Assembly: GCA_020081605.1 (NCBI GenBank)
Contig: JAHREC010000049.1
Location: 2,232,001 to 2,296,000 of the forward strand
Direction of reading: 5' to 3'
Origin: Albifimbria verrucaria
Lineage: Eukaryota; Ascomycota; Sordariomycetes; Hypocreales; Stachybotryaceae
Length of the DNA stretch: 64,000 nt
This document shows, one piece after another, positions 22,753 to 34,442 of the stretch (positions are counted from its first letter, which is position 1; every line of letters starts with the position of its first letter). The position numbers were made by a program, and so were the translations under genes. Below the pieces are notes generated by a model that did not search any database, was not told the DNA's origin, and saw only the letters and a list, made by a program, of their open reading frames with translations.

Positions 22753-23969
22753 GGTCTCGTGTCACGCCGTCAAGGTGGCGAGCGCTGGGAGTGAAGGGTT
22801 GACAGACGTTAGGAGCGGGAAGAAGCTCGAATAAAGGCTTCTGAAGAGGGCTGATGGGGTGGTAAGCTGAACGCTTGGCAGGCTGGAGAGCCTGATTGAG
22901 TGATTGCTCGATGGCGCGCGCCGAGCTTAGGTGGGGAAGCTTTTCTGGCTGTTTTTGGGGGCCGATCAAGGGCAAAACAGAACCAAGATGCACCTGAAGG
23001 CCAAGCCAGGGTAAGGGAAGGGAAGGGAAGGGAAGGGGCAATTGGACGGCACATCAGCAGCACCAGCGTGGGGCTGCTAAAGATAGCACACAAGGCGGCT
23101 GGCTGGATTGACTCCCCGATCAACAACATCCATTCACGGACGAGCTCGAAAAAATTGGGAGAAGCTTCTTGAAGCAATGCCTGCATCGATCTGGTGGCCA
23201 AAAACTCTGGCAGGTGACGGGAGGGCCTCGACTATTCCGCGCCGCGATATAGCTGAGATGGCGCAAGCTGGCTGGCATGTGGTGGGCGTCTTGTTGTTGG
23301 CCATTTCATAGTCTCCAGCCATGGTGCGTGCGGAAGCTGGGGTGGCTTCAGCTCTCCCATCCCCAAGCCTGATCAGCGGCAGCAATTGGCTCGGTGGCTG
23401 CATGATATTATGACAATTGCATACCCGCGACCCATGCTGTCCATTTTCTCATGCTAGTTCTACATCCGACCGTCTAGGCATGGAAATGTATTAATTAGGC
23501 ACTTTTCACCACTTACACGGCACCATCCATGGGCGGTTTGTGTACGGATAAGATAAGGCATGTATGCACCACCAGATGGGAGCCCCTCCCTACTAATTAG
23601 GGGACGCTGCTACGTAGTACCCAGGTACCTAGGTACTTACTGTAGTTGCTGCACTGTACCGCCAGTACCACCCTGATGGGAGGTAGCGCAGGTACAGCCC
23701 AGTCCAACGGCTGTGGCTCCGTCTCCATCCATCCATCCAATCCATCCATCTCCAACTTCCCTCCTCCGAACGGCTTCCCATTGCCAGCCTCGCGTCATCC
23801 CCTCCCTTCTCCGATGTGAACGACGGCCAAGGATTCTTCCCTGCTCACCAACCCCTTACGGCTGAAACATCCTGCTGCTGTCGTGGCCCCTGTCTCCTCG
23901 GCTTCTCTCTGATACCGCTTCCGCCTGCATCGACCGACAGCATCGCATCGCATCCCTCGGCTCTTCGTC
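22753..23969. promoter_or_regulatory. Divergent spacer between the CaMKK gene and bet5
   Basis: About 1.2 kb between outward-reading starts. It contains a GGGAA repeat at 23011-23038, a cluster of GGTACC/CCTAGG words at about 23615-23695, and CCAT units near 23725-23750. No gene is seen. Confidence 0.55.
23011..23038. repeat. GGGAA pentanucleotide microsatellite
   Basis: Tandem GGGAA units 260-285 bp upstream of the CaMKK start. Confidence 0.85.
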
Positions 23970-24674
23970 ATGGTTGTCTACTCGCTCTACATCTTCGACC
24001 GCCATAGTACGCACCCCTCCTCGTTGTCCATATCCTCCCTCGCCGCTATACACCCCCTTATCCTCGCGCCCCTGCATGACCGCTCCTCCGCCGGCCCAAA
24101 GCTAACCTCGCCGTCCGCCTCGCAGCCGAATGCATATACGCAAAGTCATGGCTCCCCGCGCGCTCAGATGCCGGTCCCGTCTCCGGTAGCAATGCCCCGC
24201 CCCGGTTCCTGCTGCCGCCTCTCGCTCCGGCAGCTCGTCCGACGACGCTAAGCTCATCTTCGGTACCGTCTTCTCCCTGCGCAACATGGCGCGCAAGCTC
24301 GGCGGTGACGACGACGCCTTCATCAGCTACCGCACCGCGCAGTACAAGCTGCACTACTACGAGACTCCTGCCAATCTGCGATTCGTCCTCCTCACTGATA
24401 CCATGACGATGAGCATGCGCAATGTGCTGCATCAAATCTATATCAACCTGTGGGTTGAGTACGGTAGGTTCCGTCCTGGACCCCTATCCTCCCTTACGCA
24501 GTCATGCACTATTACCCGAGCTTTTCATGCTGACATCTCGGTTCTTCTCACAGTGGTCAAGAACCCCTCGCACCAGTCGAGCACAAGGGCGGTGAAGGCG
24601 TCAAGAACGAACTGTTCGAGCTTGGGCTGGATCAATTCATCCGGGGCTTATGTGAGCCGTCACACGTCCCATAG
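23970..24674 (+). CDS. bet5: TRAPP complex subunit Bet5/TRAPPC1 (frame breaks)
   Basis: Bet5 is a longin-fold core subunit of the TRAPP complexes, the exchange factors for Ypt1/Rab1 in ER-Golgi traffic and autophagy. Exons are 23970-24006, 24126-24463 and 24554-24674. The N-terminus MVVYSLYIFDRH followed by TECIYAKSW is the family signature. The exon 2 block LIFGTVFSLRNMARKL, then the YKLHYYETPANLRFVLLTD segment and LHQIYINLWVEYVVKNP, are diagnostic. One C is missing near 24195-24203, before SGSSSDDAKLIFG. Another is missing in CCCC at 24564-24567, where NPLAPVEHKG needs five C. With these restored the frame runs to the TAG at 24672, ending FIRGLCEPSHVP, a few residues longer than usual. It converges with pex3. 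Confidence 0.9.
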
Positions 24675-25146
24675 CAACACCCCAAGCAAATCTTGAGACG
24701 GAACTGCCCGGTTTCGACAACGGCCCCTCATACATGCCGCGCCGCATACGGATCCCTCGCTGACTCCGACATGAATTGTCAGAGCCAACAGCACAAATGA
24801 CTCTATGCGTCTCCCAGCACACCAGCATGCTAGTCCATTGTAGACTTGTGCGGCACAAGGACTTCCTAGCGAGCTTGAGTGTCAAGGTAGCGACTCATAG
24901 CACCGTGGACACAGGCAGGTAGGGACACGGCAGGATGGAGGACCACAAGATGAGTATATATACCCTAACGCCAGACACTGGCGCCGAATGGAACATATTG
25001 CACGCCTTCCCATCCTATAAATCATGGGCTTTACCTGAGTTTGTCCGTAAAATATCCCCAATCGTTGCCTGTAAATGAGCCGAACCCAATGACAAATACC
25101 GTGAACCCCTAACAGCCATCTTTGACCTATTATACATGAACGTACG
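24675..25146. other. Convergent intergenic stretch bet5-pex3
   Basis: About 470 bp of presumed 3' UTRs. No coding signal is seen. Confidence 0.6.
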
Positions 25147-26831
25147 CTAAGCTTTCTTCTCAACCGCCCTCCCCACGCGCTCTCAAAGCCTTCTGACGGG
25201 TCCACCACCACCATGCTCTGCTCTCCTGTGTTGGCTTCCTGGCTGGGGACTTGCGCGTCCGCAGGCTGGACATGGATGGCGCTCTCCATGAGCCCGTCGT
25301 CGCGGATCTCGTTCTCCCAGTTGCTCGAGTACACCACGGCCGAGAAGGCCTCGAGAGCTCGAACAGTCTCCATTTCCTGCAGGTACTCATTGGGCACGCC
25401 GTTGCCGATGATGTGAGCCTGCCGGGTCAGTACGGAGAGGATCTTGGGAAGCAGCACGACCTTGGTCTGTCGCACACCCGCGACTTCCATGGCCGTGGGG
25501 CCGCCTTGCTTGGGTAGATCGAAGGCCTCGGCGGCGAGTTTTTGGTCCACTAGGTGAGAGAATGCGGTGTCGAGAAGGAGGGTCAGCACGTGGCTGAAGG
25601 ACGGCGACTCAATCAGGTCGGCAGTCTCATCAAGCAGACGCCTGAGGGCCGCTCGGGACGCTTGGGATGCGGGAGACTCTTGGGTAGGGTCGCCGTTGGC
25701 GATACCCGACTCACGGAGCACCTCATCCTCGGACTCTCGAGGGGCAGCAGAAACTTGAGCCAGTCTGCGCTCCTGCGCTCCTCCGCGGTCGCGCCCTCTA
25801 CCAGCTTTCGGACTTCCATGGTCAACTCGGACAGCCTCTCGTAGCTGACGAGGTCTCGCGGGCTCAGGCTGCCGAAGACGGTGCGCACAGCGCTCTCGAC
25901 GCGGTGCATGACGTCGACCCAGCCCTTGTTAAGCAGCCACCAGCTGAATGTCAAGTATTTGCGATTCGTGTCAAAGTCGCTGCCGTACACCTGCTCCGTG
26001 TTGTCGTCGTCATTGTTCTCAAGGCTGATGGTAGCCGCCGGGGCACCGGCCGCAAGGCTGACGACGCTGGACAGGTAGCTTCGGCGACCGAGCAGGTTCA
26101 GTTGGACCCTGGTCAGCATCGTCAAGAGGGCGAGGGTGTAGATGAGGGTGAAGGCTCTTGTCACGGCTGTAGGCTATCGTTAGTGCTCATATCCTCTACA
26201 GCAACTGGCTGAGACGGGCGACGACATACCGCTGATGGTCAAGTCATCCCACAGCTGCCTCTTAGTCTTGCGAGGCTTGGCCGGGGCGCATCGGCCTGGC
26301 TACCGGTCTCGCTGGCGCCCGAAGCAAATGGCGAAGGGGACGTGATCTGGCTGGCGTGTATACCACTTTCGCTCTGCAAGCTAACCATGCTCTTGCCGTC
26401 TTCTTCGGTCATGGTCGTGTCGGCAATGCTGGGAGGACCGGTGGATTCGCCACCAAGGCCCTTGATGGCATTCTTGGACGTGGCCTTGATCTGTTGAATC
26501 TCGTAGGTGATCTGCTCCGTATTCATGGCGTCGAGGATGTTGGCCGTGACGGTGGGGAGGAGGGCGAGAACGGTAAAGGTACAATCCTCTTGGTTCTGCT
26601 CGAAGCGCCGGCGCAAGCTGCGGGAGCGAGGTTAGATAGCCGACGGCAACAACGTTTGGGGGAGGGAACTCACTTCTCCTTGGCGATGCGGTCGCTGCTC
26701 ATGCGCTCGCGGGCGTCGTTGATCTTGGACAGGACATACTGAGTCACGACGTAGCCGGCACCGATGACGCCAATGCCGACAGCAATTGGCGTCCTGTTCT
26801 GGCGCAACCAGCGCCGAGCCGACGAGAGCAT
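25147..26831 (-). CDS. pex3: Peroxin-3, peroxisome membrane biogenesis (frame breaks)
   Basis: Pex3 is the peroxisomal membrane receptor that docks Pex19 with its membrane-protein cargo, and it also anchors inheritance and pexophagy factors. Introns are 26618-26673 and 26167-26229. The N-terminus from the ATG at 26831 has RRWLRQNRTPIAVGIGVIGAGYV, a basic patch followed by the short membrane anchor. The region RFEQNQEDCTFTVLALLP is the family signature. Later blocks include KTKRQLWDDLTIS, LIYTLALLTMLTRVQLNLLGRR and YLTFSWWLLNKGW. Three runs each lack one base: GGGG 26283-26286, GGGG 25741-25744 and CCCC 25171-25174 (plus strand). Restoring each to five gives a continuous frame ending WGRAVEKKA at the stop 25147-25149. 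No other lesion was seen. Confidence 0.93.
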
Positions 26832-27825
26832 GGTTTGGACGAGGAGGGAGCAGGGCGAGAGAGGCGAGGGTCGGGCTCATGAATCCGCACAGGTTCACCG
26901 CGAGTCGTTGAGGACCATCAATGATGTGACGTGCGGCACGTGGGAGGGTGATGGGGACAAGACGGGGACGGGGAGGGTGGTGGTTGGATCTTTGGTGTTG
27001 CAGGCTGGCTCGGATCCGGGGAGGTTGAAAAGCTACCGTCATTCGCGTGGCCCATGAGCTAAAGCGCGGTAGTTGCTGGTCAGTCTTACCTCGGCTCGGA
27101 GCAGCGCTGGGTTAGTAGCTTCAAGGGCCCCCAGGGAGAGCGCGTGCTACCGTGCTGTAATTAGGTGCCCAGACCTACTACTGTACATACAGTAGTACCT
27201 TATGGGGGCGCCTGCTGTGGCTTGCCGTTGTGTGGCGTGGCACAGAAGAGCAGGCTCCATCCAGCCTCCTCAGCCTTAGGTTTCAGCCTCATCACACCGT
27301 CTGGTCGGTTCCTCCAAAGACACAAGGTGCATTAAGGTACCTACCTCCTACTACGTACAGAGAGGGGACCGGGGAGACGTACAGGTAAGTAAGTACTATA
27401 GGTAGGAACTGTAAGTGGTAACGTTAGGCTACCGTCGTTACCAGCACCAACCAGCGTCAGTATCTGTACCTTAATAAATGTCTACCTTGGTACTTGCTTC
27501 ATTGAATGACGCTTACCGCAGTTTAGTAGTACTTCTGACTGGGCAATCCACCCACTTGGCTCCCTTAGTACATACAGTACCTAGGTAGGTACGTAGTCAC
27601 TTAGAGCCAGCGCTAGACGGGGACCGACCACCTGTGCCTCCCTCCTTATCGCTTATCAGCAACGGTGGGGAGGGGCATCATGCGAAGACCAGCCCGACTC
27701 ACTCCAGATGCTCCAACGACACCGGAGCTGCGAGCAATCGCCCCTACAATCCCACCTCGCCCCCGTCGCATCGCTCACCCGCTTCCTCTGCAGAATTGCC
27801 CCAGGCGAAGGCGACTGCTGCCGCC
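26832..27825. promoter_or_regulatory. Divergent spacer between pex3 and atg101
   Basis: About 1 kb between outward-reading starts. 27170-27610 is dense in GTAC, CTACTGTAC and CCTAGGTAGGTAC words, the strongest cluster of that motif class in the window. No gene is seen. Confidence 0.55.
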
Positions 27826-28750
27826 ATGGACCAGAAGGAGCCCCCGAGTTCATCCTCGACGTCTTTACGGACCCGAGATCTGTCCGTGACGTCGTCAAAG
27901 GTACTGCAGCCCCGCTGTCCTCGTCCTCCTCGACCGCCCACCGCCATGTCTCTGCTACCGACTTCTCTCGGGATGTAACTGACAATGGTTGCAATATCTT
28001 TCCCGATATCCCTCACATCTCTCTCTCCGTGTGTCATTCATTTAGGCTAACGTACCCCTCTCGTTCTCCCCTTCGCAGGCATCCTCCACACCATCTTCTT
28101 CAACCGCTTCTTCCCTTCCCTCGTGCCCCGGACCCGCGACGTGCTCGACCTGACCCTACCCTACGTCGACGATGACGAGCTCGAGACCATGATTGAACAG
28201 CGCGCCTTCGCCCTAGAGCGCCAGCTCGACGCCGAGCGCTCCTCCGTTGTCGGCAACAGCAACAACGGCAGCGGCGGCCGCGCCCAGGTCGCCGTCCAGT
28301 TCTTCGAGAAGCGCAGGCGTAAGGCCTGGCTCGCCCGCGGCGACGAAGAGGTGTGCTGGGAGTGCTGGACCGTCAAAGTCACCGTCGCCGAGCCTCGGAC
28401 AGAAAGCGGTGCGTCTAACCCGGATTTCTGTATTGTCTTGCCTCCCTTCCCTGCCAAACGGGGCAGCTCCTCATTCCTCGCGCCATCCATCCCTACCATG
28501 TCTCGACGGCTTGTCTTTCTCTCGCTGCTGAAAGTCTCCGCTAACACATCGCCTCACTCACAGAAAAAGCCAAGGTCCGGCGCGCAATGGAGCAGACCCT
28601 CCTCACCACCGCCATGAAGATTGTCACTTTCACCAACTCACACAAGGACCACATCCCTCCCATCACCACGCAGGGCTCCAACCCCTTCCCTACAAAATCA
28701 CCATCGACCAGAAGGAGACGGGCTGGGCCACGCGTATGCGCATATACTAA
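27826..28750 (+). CDS. atg101: Autophagy protein Atg101 (frame breaks)
   Basis: Atg101 is a HORMA-fold protein that partners Atg13 in the autophagy-initiating Atg1/ULK complex of most eukaryotes, and is absent from budding yeast. Exons are 27826-27900, 28079-28408 and 28564-28750. The product starts MDQKEPPEFILDVFTDP, then VVKGILHTIFFNRFFPSL and VPRTRDVLDLTLPYV. It contains the WF-finger-like EVCWECWTVKV segment and ends GWATRMRIY, as expected for the family. Two bases appear to be missing: one in CCCCC at 27841-27845 (before EFILDVF) and one in CCC at 28688-28690 (before YKITIDQKE). With them the protein is about 197 residues. An inserted Asn/Gly-rich loop (SNNGSGG) lies mid-protein. The leader is C/T-rich. 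Confidence 0.92.
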
Positions 28751-29604
28751 GCGAAGCGCGCGTGCTTTGGGCCCATGTCCCGCCGCTACGCTGCGGGAAT
28801 TTCCTCCCGTCGACGAATATGGGACAGGCGCTCACTTGCAATTTTGCATGTATATAACTCGTTTTTGCTCGATTGGTTTATTAAGGGAGGGGGCGTTTCG
28901 CGTCAATGATCGATCATGATCACTTCGGAGGACTTGCAGGCTTGTTAATAGATACCCATTTTAATGAATACGAGGCATACAGCATTCTCTGTCGCGCGAT
29001 GTATCCATCATGCCGCTTAGCAACATAGTGAACGCCAAGACATCCGAGTTTCAGATGTTTCTCCAGCCGAAAGCGCTGTCCATCCAGCAATGATACAACA
29101 TGGCTAACAAGTATTCAACGATATTTGTGCGAGGCAGGTTAGGTAGCAAGTAATAGCTCGAGACACAGATAATCTGGTCTCGTCCTGGTATTTATCATTC
29201 TTCCTAAGCCCAAAGTCCCATTTACTCAAAAGCAATTCCAAAGGCCTTTCTCAATCCAGACTCCAGGCATCCAAGCAAAGGTTATAGCAAAATGACAACA
29301 GGAGTGACAATTAGCAAAGAAAAACACTTTAAACTCCTCGCAAGCACCCGAGAACAAACCTCCGACTGCGTCCGGGGTTTACATATACTCGGCTTCCTCA
29401 AAGCAATCGAGGCTAGCCGCGAAGCCAATCGAGACGTCGACACTGAGTAGTCGCTTCTCCTTCTATTCCAACATGAACACGTGCTGTGGCATATTTGCTT
29501 CACAGCTCAGCATTAGTTAATTTCTCCCACTCATTAAATCATGATATCGTAAAAGTGCCTTGTTCTCGTCCAAGCCCACAACGTAGTGATGGGGGCTTCG
29601 CGTA
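28751..29604. other. Convergent intergenic stretch atg101-forkhead
   Basis: About 850 bp containing presumed 3' UTRs. It is more AT-rich than the flanking genes. No coding signal is seen. Confidence 0.6.
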
Positions 29605-32022
29605 TCAGAAAGTAGTTGTGTAACTCCGCCCTAGCCCGGGTTTGCTGCCCCTGCTGGATTGTCTGGTGGATTGGGCCCCAGATCCAATCTTCTCGAAGCC
29701 TTGCAGAATGTCTAGGCCGGCTAGGTCTGACATGTCGGGTTCCGTGCTTGTCATGAAGTCATTGGGGTCGATCATCAGAGCAGGCCAATCGCCATCTGTG
29801 GACATGTCCAGTATGTTGGAGAATTTGGACGGTGAGTTACCGCGGATAGGTGATTGCTGGAACAGCTTGGATGGAGACCCAAGCCCTTCAAACGCCTTGC
29901 TTGGTGTGTCCAAGAACTGCATGGGCGACTGCTCCGGAAGCTTCAGCAGGGGAGCAGAGGTCACGGATCTCTTGACTGTCGAGTTTGTGATTTCACCGAG
30001 TGCAGATGTAGATAGCGAGCGGTCGAAGCGTGCCCGCTTAGCAGAGCGCTTGATCGGAGATCCGCCATCTGCGGAGCTCAAGGAAGCAAAAACGTTATCA
30101 TCCATACCGCCCAGGTCTTGGAAAATGTCAAAGTCGGTCGTGTTAACCGTGATGTCATCAAAATTGTATACGGCCTCGTCCAGCTGGAAGGCAGGGCTCC
30201 ATGGTACGCTGTCATCACTGATGCCCGTCACCCGGCGCAAGGGTGACTGGAGCATATGCCGGACCTTGTCACGGTGAATGCGCAAGTTGGTGTTGGGTGA
30301 CACAGACGGTGGAGGGCGCACTGGGGCTTCATCTTCACAATAGGGGTCAAGGGAGGCAGCATCTGGTTCTCATGAGCTTGCCGCAGCGGTGACGAGGAGA
30401 CTGGGCCGTAGACCGAGTGAGAGCGTGCCTTGGTAGGGCTGAAAGGTGACGAGTTGCGTAGACGTGCAATTTCTTCCTCAGCACGACCGCGCTTGATTCG
30501 TGGACGGTCGGCCTCCGATGTAAGCAACAGGGCCTTCTGGTTAGGTCGCATGGCAGATGATTCCAGCGAGGAGATGTAACCGCTGTCATCCATGGACGCG
30601 AATTTGCGTTTGTGTGAGCGGGATACGGATGAGGTGGCATGATGAGATGGTGGTGGTGGTGTCCCGCTTCGTTGGCTTGAATGTCGAGGCATGGGCGGCG
30701 AGGAATGCATCGTGGCCGGTAAAGGAGAATACATGGAGGACTCGATGGGGAGGTCATCATCGCCTGCCTTGTCACCACCGTCTTCGGGGGCAACACCGTC
30801 GGAGACGAGGATGGTAGCATCAGACGAAAGCTCAGCAAGCATCGACATGGTGGCCTGAGAAGTGGGAAGGGGGCAAAGTGGTATGGCGGGACGGACCAGG
30901 GGTGGAAGTGTCGGCTCCGGGACCATCATAGGGGTCGGTCGGGACGGCTCGAGACGTGTTGACATGACAGGGAGGTTCTCAGCTGTGGGTGCCGTCTTTC
31001 GAGTTGGCTTTTCCTTAAGGAACTGAAACTCAGTGCCTGGTTCGATGCCCCAGTAGTTGCCCTTTCCAGGATCGTCCTTGGGTCTCTCGATCTTAATGAA
31101 GTTCTTGTGAAGGCTGAGGTTATGACGAATGCTATTCTGCCATCCGGCGTCGTTGGGGTTGTAGAATGAGTAGTTGTCGCTGATCCACTTGTAGATTTGT
31201 GCGAGGGTGAGACGTCGCATCGGCGAACGCAGAATTGCCATGCCAATGAGTTGGGCGTAGCTGTGAGGAGGCTTGGCACCGTCGTCTGTGATGGGAGGGA
31301 AGGAGTCGTGGGGCGGTAGTGTTTGTTCCTCCAATTTTGTCTTCTTCAACGGTCTCGCCTCCTTGATAGGGGCAGCGTCCATCAACCCTCGCTTTCCGTT
31401 GACGTTCGGTTTCTGGTAGTACGACTCGATAGAGAGGTCGATCGTGGCTGGTGCAGGGAAGATCTGGGGTGCATGTTCTCCTTTCCGTAAGCCATGGCGG
31501 CATCGAGTGATGGCTTTTGCGGGCCTGTCTTGAACTTGGATAGGTATGGTTTCTTCTGTAGGAGTCGGTAGATCGGCCCTTGCCCGATGGAGGAGCCATG
31601 GGAACCGAGTTGAGCCTGTTTCCTTGCCACGATCTTAAGGGGACCGGGGTGACGATGACTTTGACTTGTAGGGCGAGTAGCCGGAGTGGGAGGAGGCGGG
31701 AGGGTTGAAGACCACGTTGGTGTTTGAGCTGCTAAGCGGTCGACGCGGAGGCTTGGTGACGGAGGGCATAGGGGCGTGGCTCGTCATCAGGGCGGCCACG
31801 GCATCGAAGATGTCGTCCTGGAAGATGTGTAAGGGCTCATTGGAGCCTAGGAAACGCGTTGATTTGGCCATTGTGGCCAGGTGCTGGGTGAGGTCGAGCT
31901 CAGTCGCGTGGTCCAGCGGGCTAGAGAGGAAGCGTCTGGCGGATGATTAGCATGGATGACCGGGGAGCGGAAGGGCGGCTGGCAGGATAATGTAGCCGTG
32001 AGACGACAGCAGCGGGCGTCAT
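29605..32022 (-). CDS. Forkhead transcription factor, Sep1/Hcm1 type without FHA domain (frame breaks)
   Basis: A winged-helix DNA-binding protein. The forkhead domain runs from KPPHSYAQLIGMAILRSP through LTLAQIYKWISDNYSFY, then GWQNSIRHNLSLHKNFIKI to GKGNYWGIEPGTE (about 31000-31270). The N-terminus has no FHA domain, which points to the Sep1/Hcm1 class of cell-cycle forkheads rather than Fkh1/Fkh2. Flanks are Pro/Ser-rich, and the C-terminus ends KPGLGRSYTTTF. Three GGGG runs on the plus strand (31639-31642, 31466-31469, 30323-30326) each need one more base to keep frame. The firm N-terminus begins at the ATG at 31871 (MAKSTRFLGSNEP). The upstream reading LDLTQHLAT is open, so the true start may be the ATG at 32022 after one further single-base repair. 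Confidence 0.88.
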
Positions 32023-33177
32023 CTGTCAAAGGATTGACTCAGGAGGTGCATGACGGACCAGAGCAGGCTAGAAGAGAAAGTTCGGTAGCTTACCTGGATC
32101 AACTCTGTATGTTTTAATGACTGTGGGGCGTGATAGCAGGGCTCTTGGTTGTGGACGAAGGCGGTGGGTGGATGCAATGCGATGTGAGGCGGGATGGGGA
32201 TTCGGGGGTCAGGCGTAAGCGACGAGATTGAACGGCGCGTCCAAGGGGATGAAAGGGCGAATTCGAGCGATTCGGGAGAGCTGATGAAAGCGACGAAAGG
32301 GATAGAGAGAGATAGGGAACAAAAAGGAACAAAGAGAGAGAAGCGTTACGAAGTTGTGGAAAGGAAAGGTCTGGGGAGAAAGGGAGGGGAGGAGAACGAG
32401 TGAGAGTGAGAAGCAAGCAGGACGAGTCGAGTCCGAGTCCCAGAGCGTGCACCGAAACGGAGAAGAGCGAAGGGCAGGTGGGAGGACGCGGCAGAATACC
32501 TAGCAATTCTGCGGTGCAGATTGACAAGACCAAGACCCAAGACGACCCAAGACCCAGTCCAGTCAAGGATGGCCAACTCAGCGATGCCGACCTTGGACGA
32601 GACCTGGTGGATCCCGGACAGAGCAGGGCAGGGATACGAGCGACGCCAGGGATTGGCCGTGGAGAGCTTGGGCTGACACGGCGGACAGGGGTCGGGGCCA
32701 GGCCAGAGTTGGGCGAGGGCGTTTAATGCTCGACCTTTGTCCAGCACGGCGCGTTTGCTTCTTGTCAAGGGCGGGGGTGGTTTCGGAATGGATCGAAGTG
32801 ACGAATGGAAGCGTCGTCGACGCGAAGGAGAGAGCAGCACGGTAGTACTGGATGTGGGTTCCGCTGATCGAGGTGCTGGGTGGGCGTGCTGCGAATTCAT
32901 GCATCGATCCGCTCGCTGCCTACTGTGCTGTACTGCCGTCGACGTCAAGCGTGAATGTGAACGTGAACGGACGCGCCTGGCCGCGGTGGACGGTCGGGTC
33001 TCTTTGCACGCAGTCGAGTTTGGTGGTACGCGATAGATGGACGGGAAGACGAGACGAGACGAAGCGAAGCTGGCCGGCCTCTGAGCAGACCACAATTGGA
33101 CCAGATCAAAGACGGTGACGACGCGGAGGCAGCCGATTGACACGGTATGAACGAACGATGGATACGCCTCGGTTCCC

Positions 33178-33240
33178 CGTCCTCTTTTTTTTCTGTCTTT
33201 TTTTTTTTCTCTTTCGTCTCCTCCCGTCGTCTCTTTTCAC
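33178..33240. repeat. Polypyrimidine tract
   Basis: Nearly uninterrupted C/T on the plus strand with two T runs of eight or more. It is A/G on the forkhead-sense strand, about 1.2 kb upstream of that gene. Confidence 0.8.
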
Positions 33241-33762
33241 CTTGACTGGAGGTCTTTTACCCTAGTTGTGGAGAGTTTGAGTCCGACCGAGAACACGGGT
33301 CGCGCTTTACGTCAAAGGTATGGAACTATAGGTGCTAAAAAGTCCCGAACCAAGGGAACGAACGGCCCGGAAGGGCAATCAAGCGACAATTAAAAAAATT
33401 CAAGCAAAATCCCACTCAAAATGTGAAATGGTGAAGCGCCGAGGCTATGCGCTGAAGCTCTATGTGGGCTCCTACTTTCTTCTTTTCCCGCTTTCTGTTC
33501 CGATCGAGATTTGTTGGACGGGCGAGCAACGCTTGTTGCAGGTCAGGAATATGATGCATCAACAGCCAGCCACAGCTCGTCAGGCTAAGCCTGCAGAGAC
33601 GGCCGAAGCGAAGCCAACACCAGGAACAAGTAGAAGAAAGGGTCGCGACTTGCGCCCCCGGTGCACTTTGTGTGTAAGTCAGTAAACGAAGCGGCGCTGA
33701 TTGGCTCCAAGCAGCCTGCGGGCGAGACACCAAATTGGAAACAACGTGCGGCGCGAACGGGG

Positions 33763-33835
33763 CAGATGGGATAGGATAGGATGGGATGGATTAGGACTTC
33801 TGGACGGATTGGACGGATGGATGGGTGAATGGGTG
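33763..33835. repeat. GGATA/GGATG-type degenerate repeat
   Basis: Irregular 4-5-bp G-rich units (GGATA, GGATG, GGACGGATG, GGGTGAAT). Confidence 0.7.
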
Positions 33836-34416
33836 AATGAAGATGATGAGGCTGTGACGAGACGCGTTGTGCAAGACGCGTTCCTTTGTTTTGGAATCGG
33901 CCACCTCTGGACCAATCAGCCCTCGTCTAAGCGCCGTTGCCTGATTGGGGATTCTGCATTGCCACGAAAAGCGCAGAGGCAGCTCGTTGCTTGCTTAGGC
34001 TTGGCCCCAAAATTGATCTTCATTTTAAAAAGGTGCATCTCGATCTGCCTTCTTAGCACCTCGCACGCATCGCACGGTATGCTGCTTCAAAGGTTCCGTG
34101 ACAATGGCTGCTCGCTGCCTCGTCCCATCTTGACAGGAACATTCGAGCGAAGCGTTTTCCATCATGTGCCTGGGTCTGGAGAAGATACAAGGACAGGGGG
34201 CCCTGTATTATCAAAAACTCCACTTGCAGTGCAGTTCAAGTGCAGTGGTTTGCACACTTACTCACATGCTGCGCTGCACTCACTACCTTATGCAGCTACT
34301 TACTGTACTCTGCTCTACTGACTGTATGGGCATTTATTTGGCACTAAGGTAGCTGGCGTGGGCACGGCAAGGTAGTCAGGTACTTACTTCAAGCCATCTC
34401 GAATCGCAAGAAAATT

Positions 34417-34442
34417 AAATAAAATAAAATAAAATAAAATAA
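34417..34442. repeat. AAAAT pentanucleotide microsatellite
   Basis: Five tandem AAAAT units. Confidence 0.9.

Noticed and set aside
32346..33143. 265-codon minus-strand frame upstream of the forkhead gene
   Set aside because: Ser/Arg/Pro-rich without domain or convincing start; most likely leader or promoter sequence.
33701..34321. 206-codon plus-strand frame
   Set aside because: Its Trp/Gly/Asp-rich beginning comes from a GGAT-type repeat and no domain follows.
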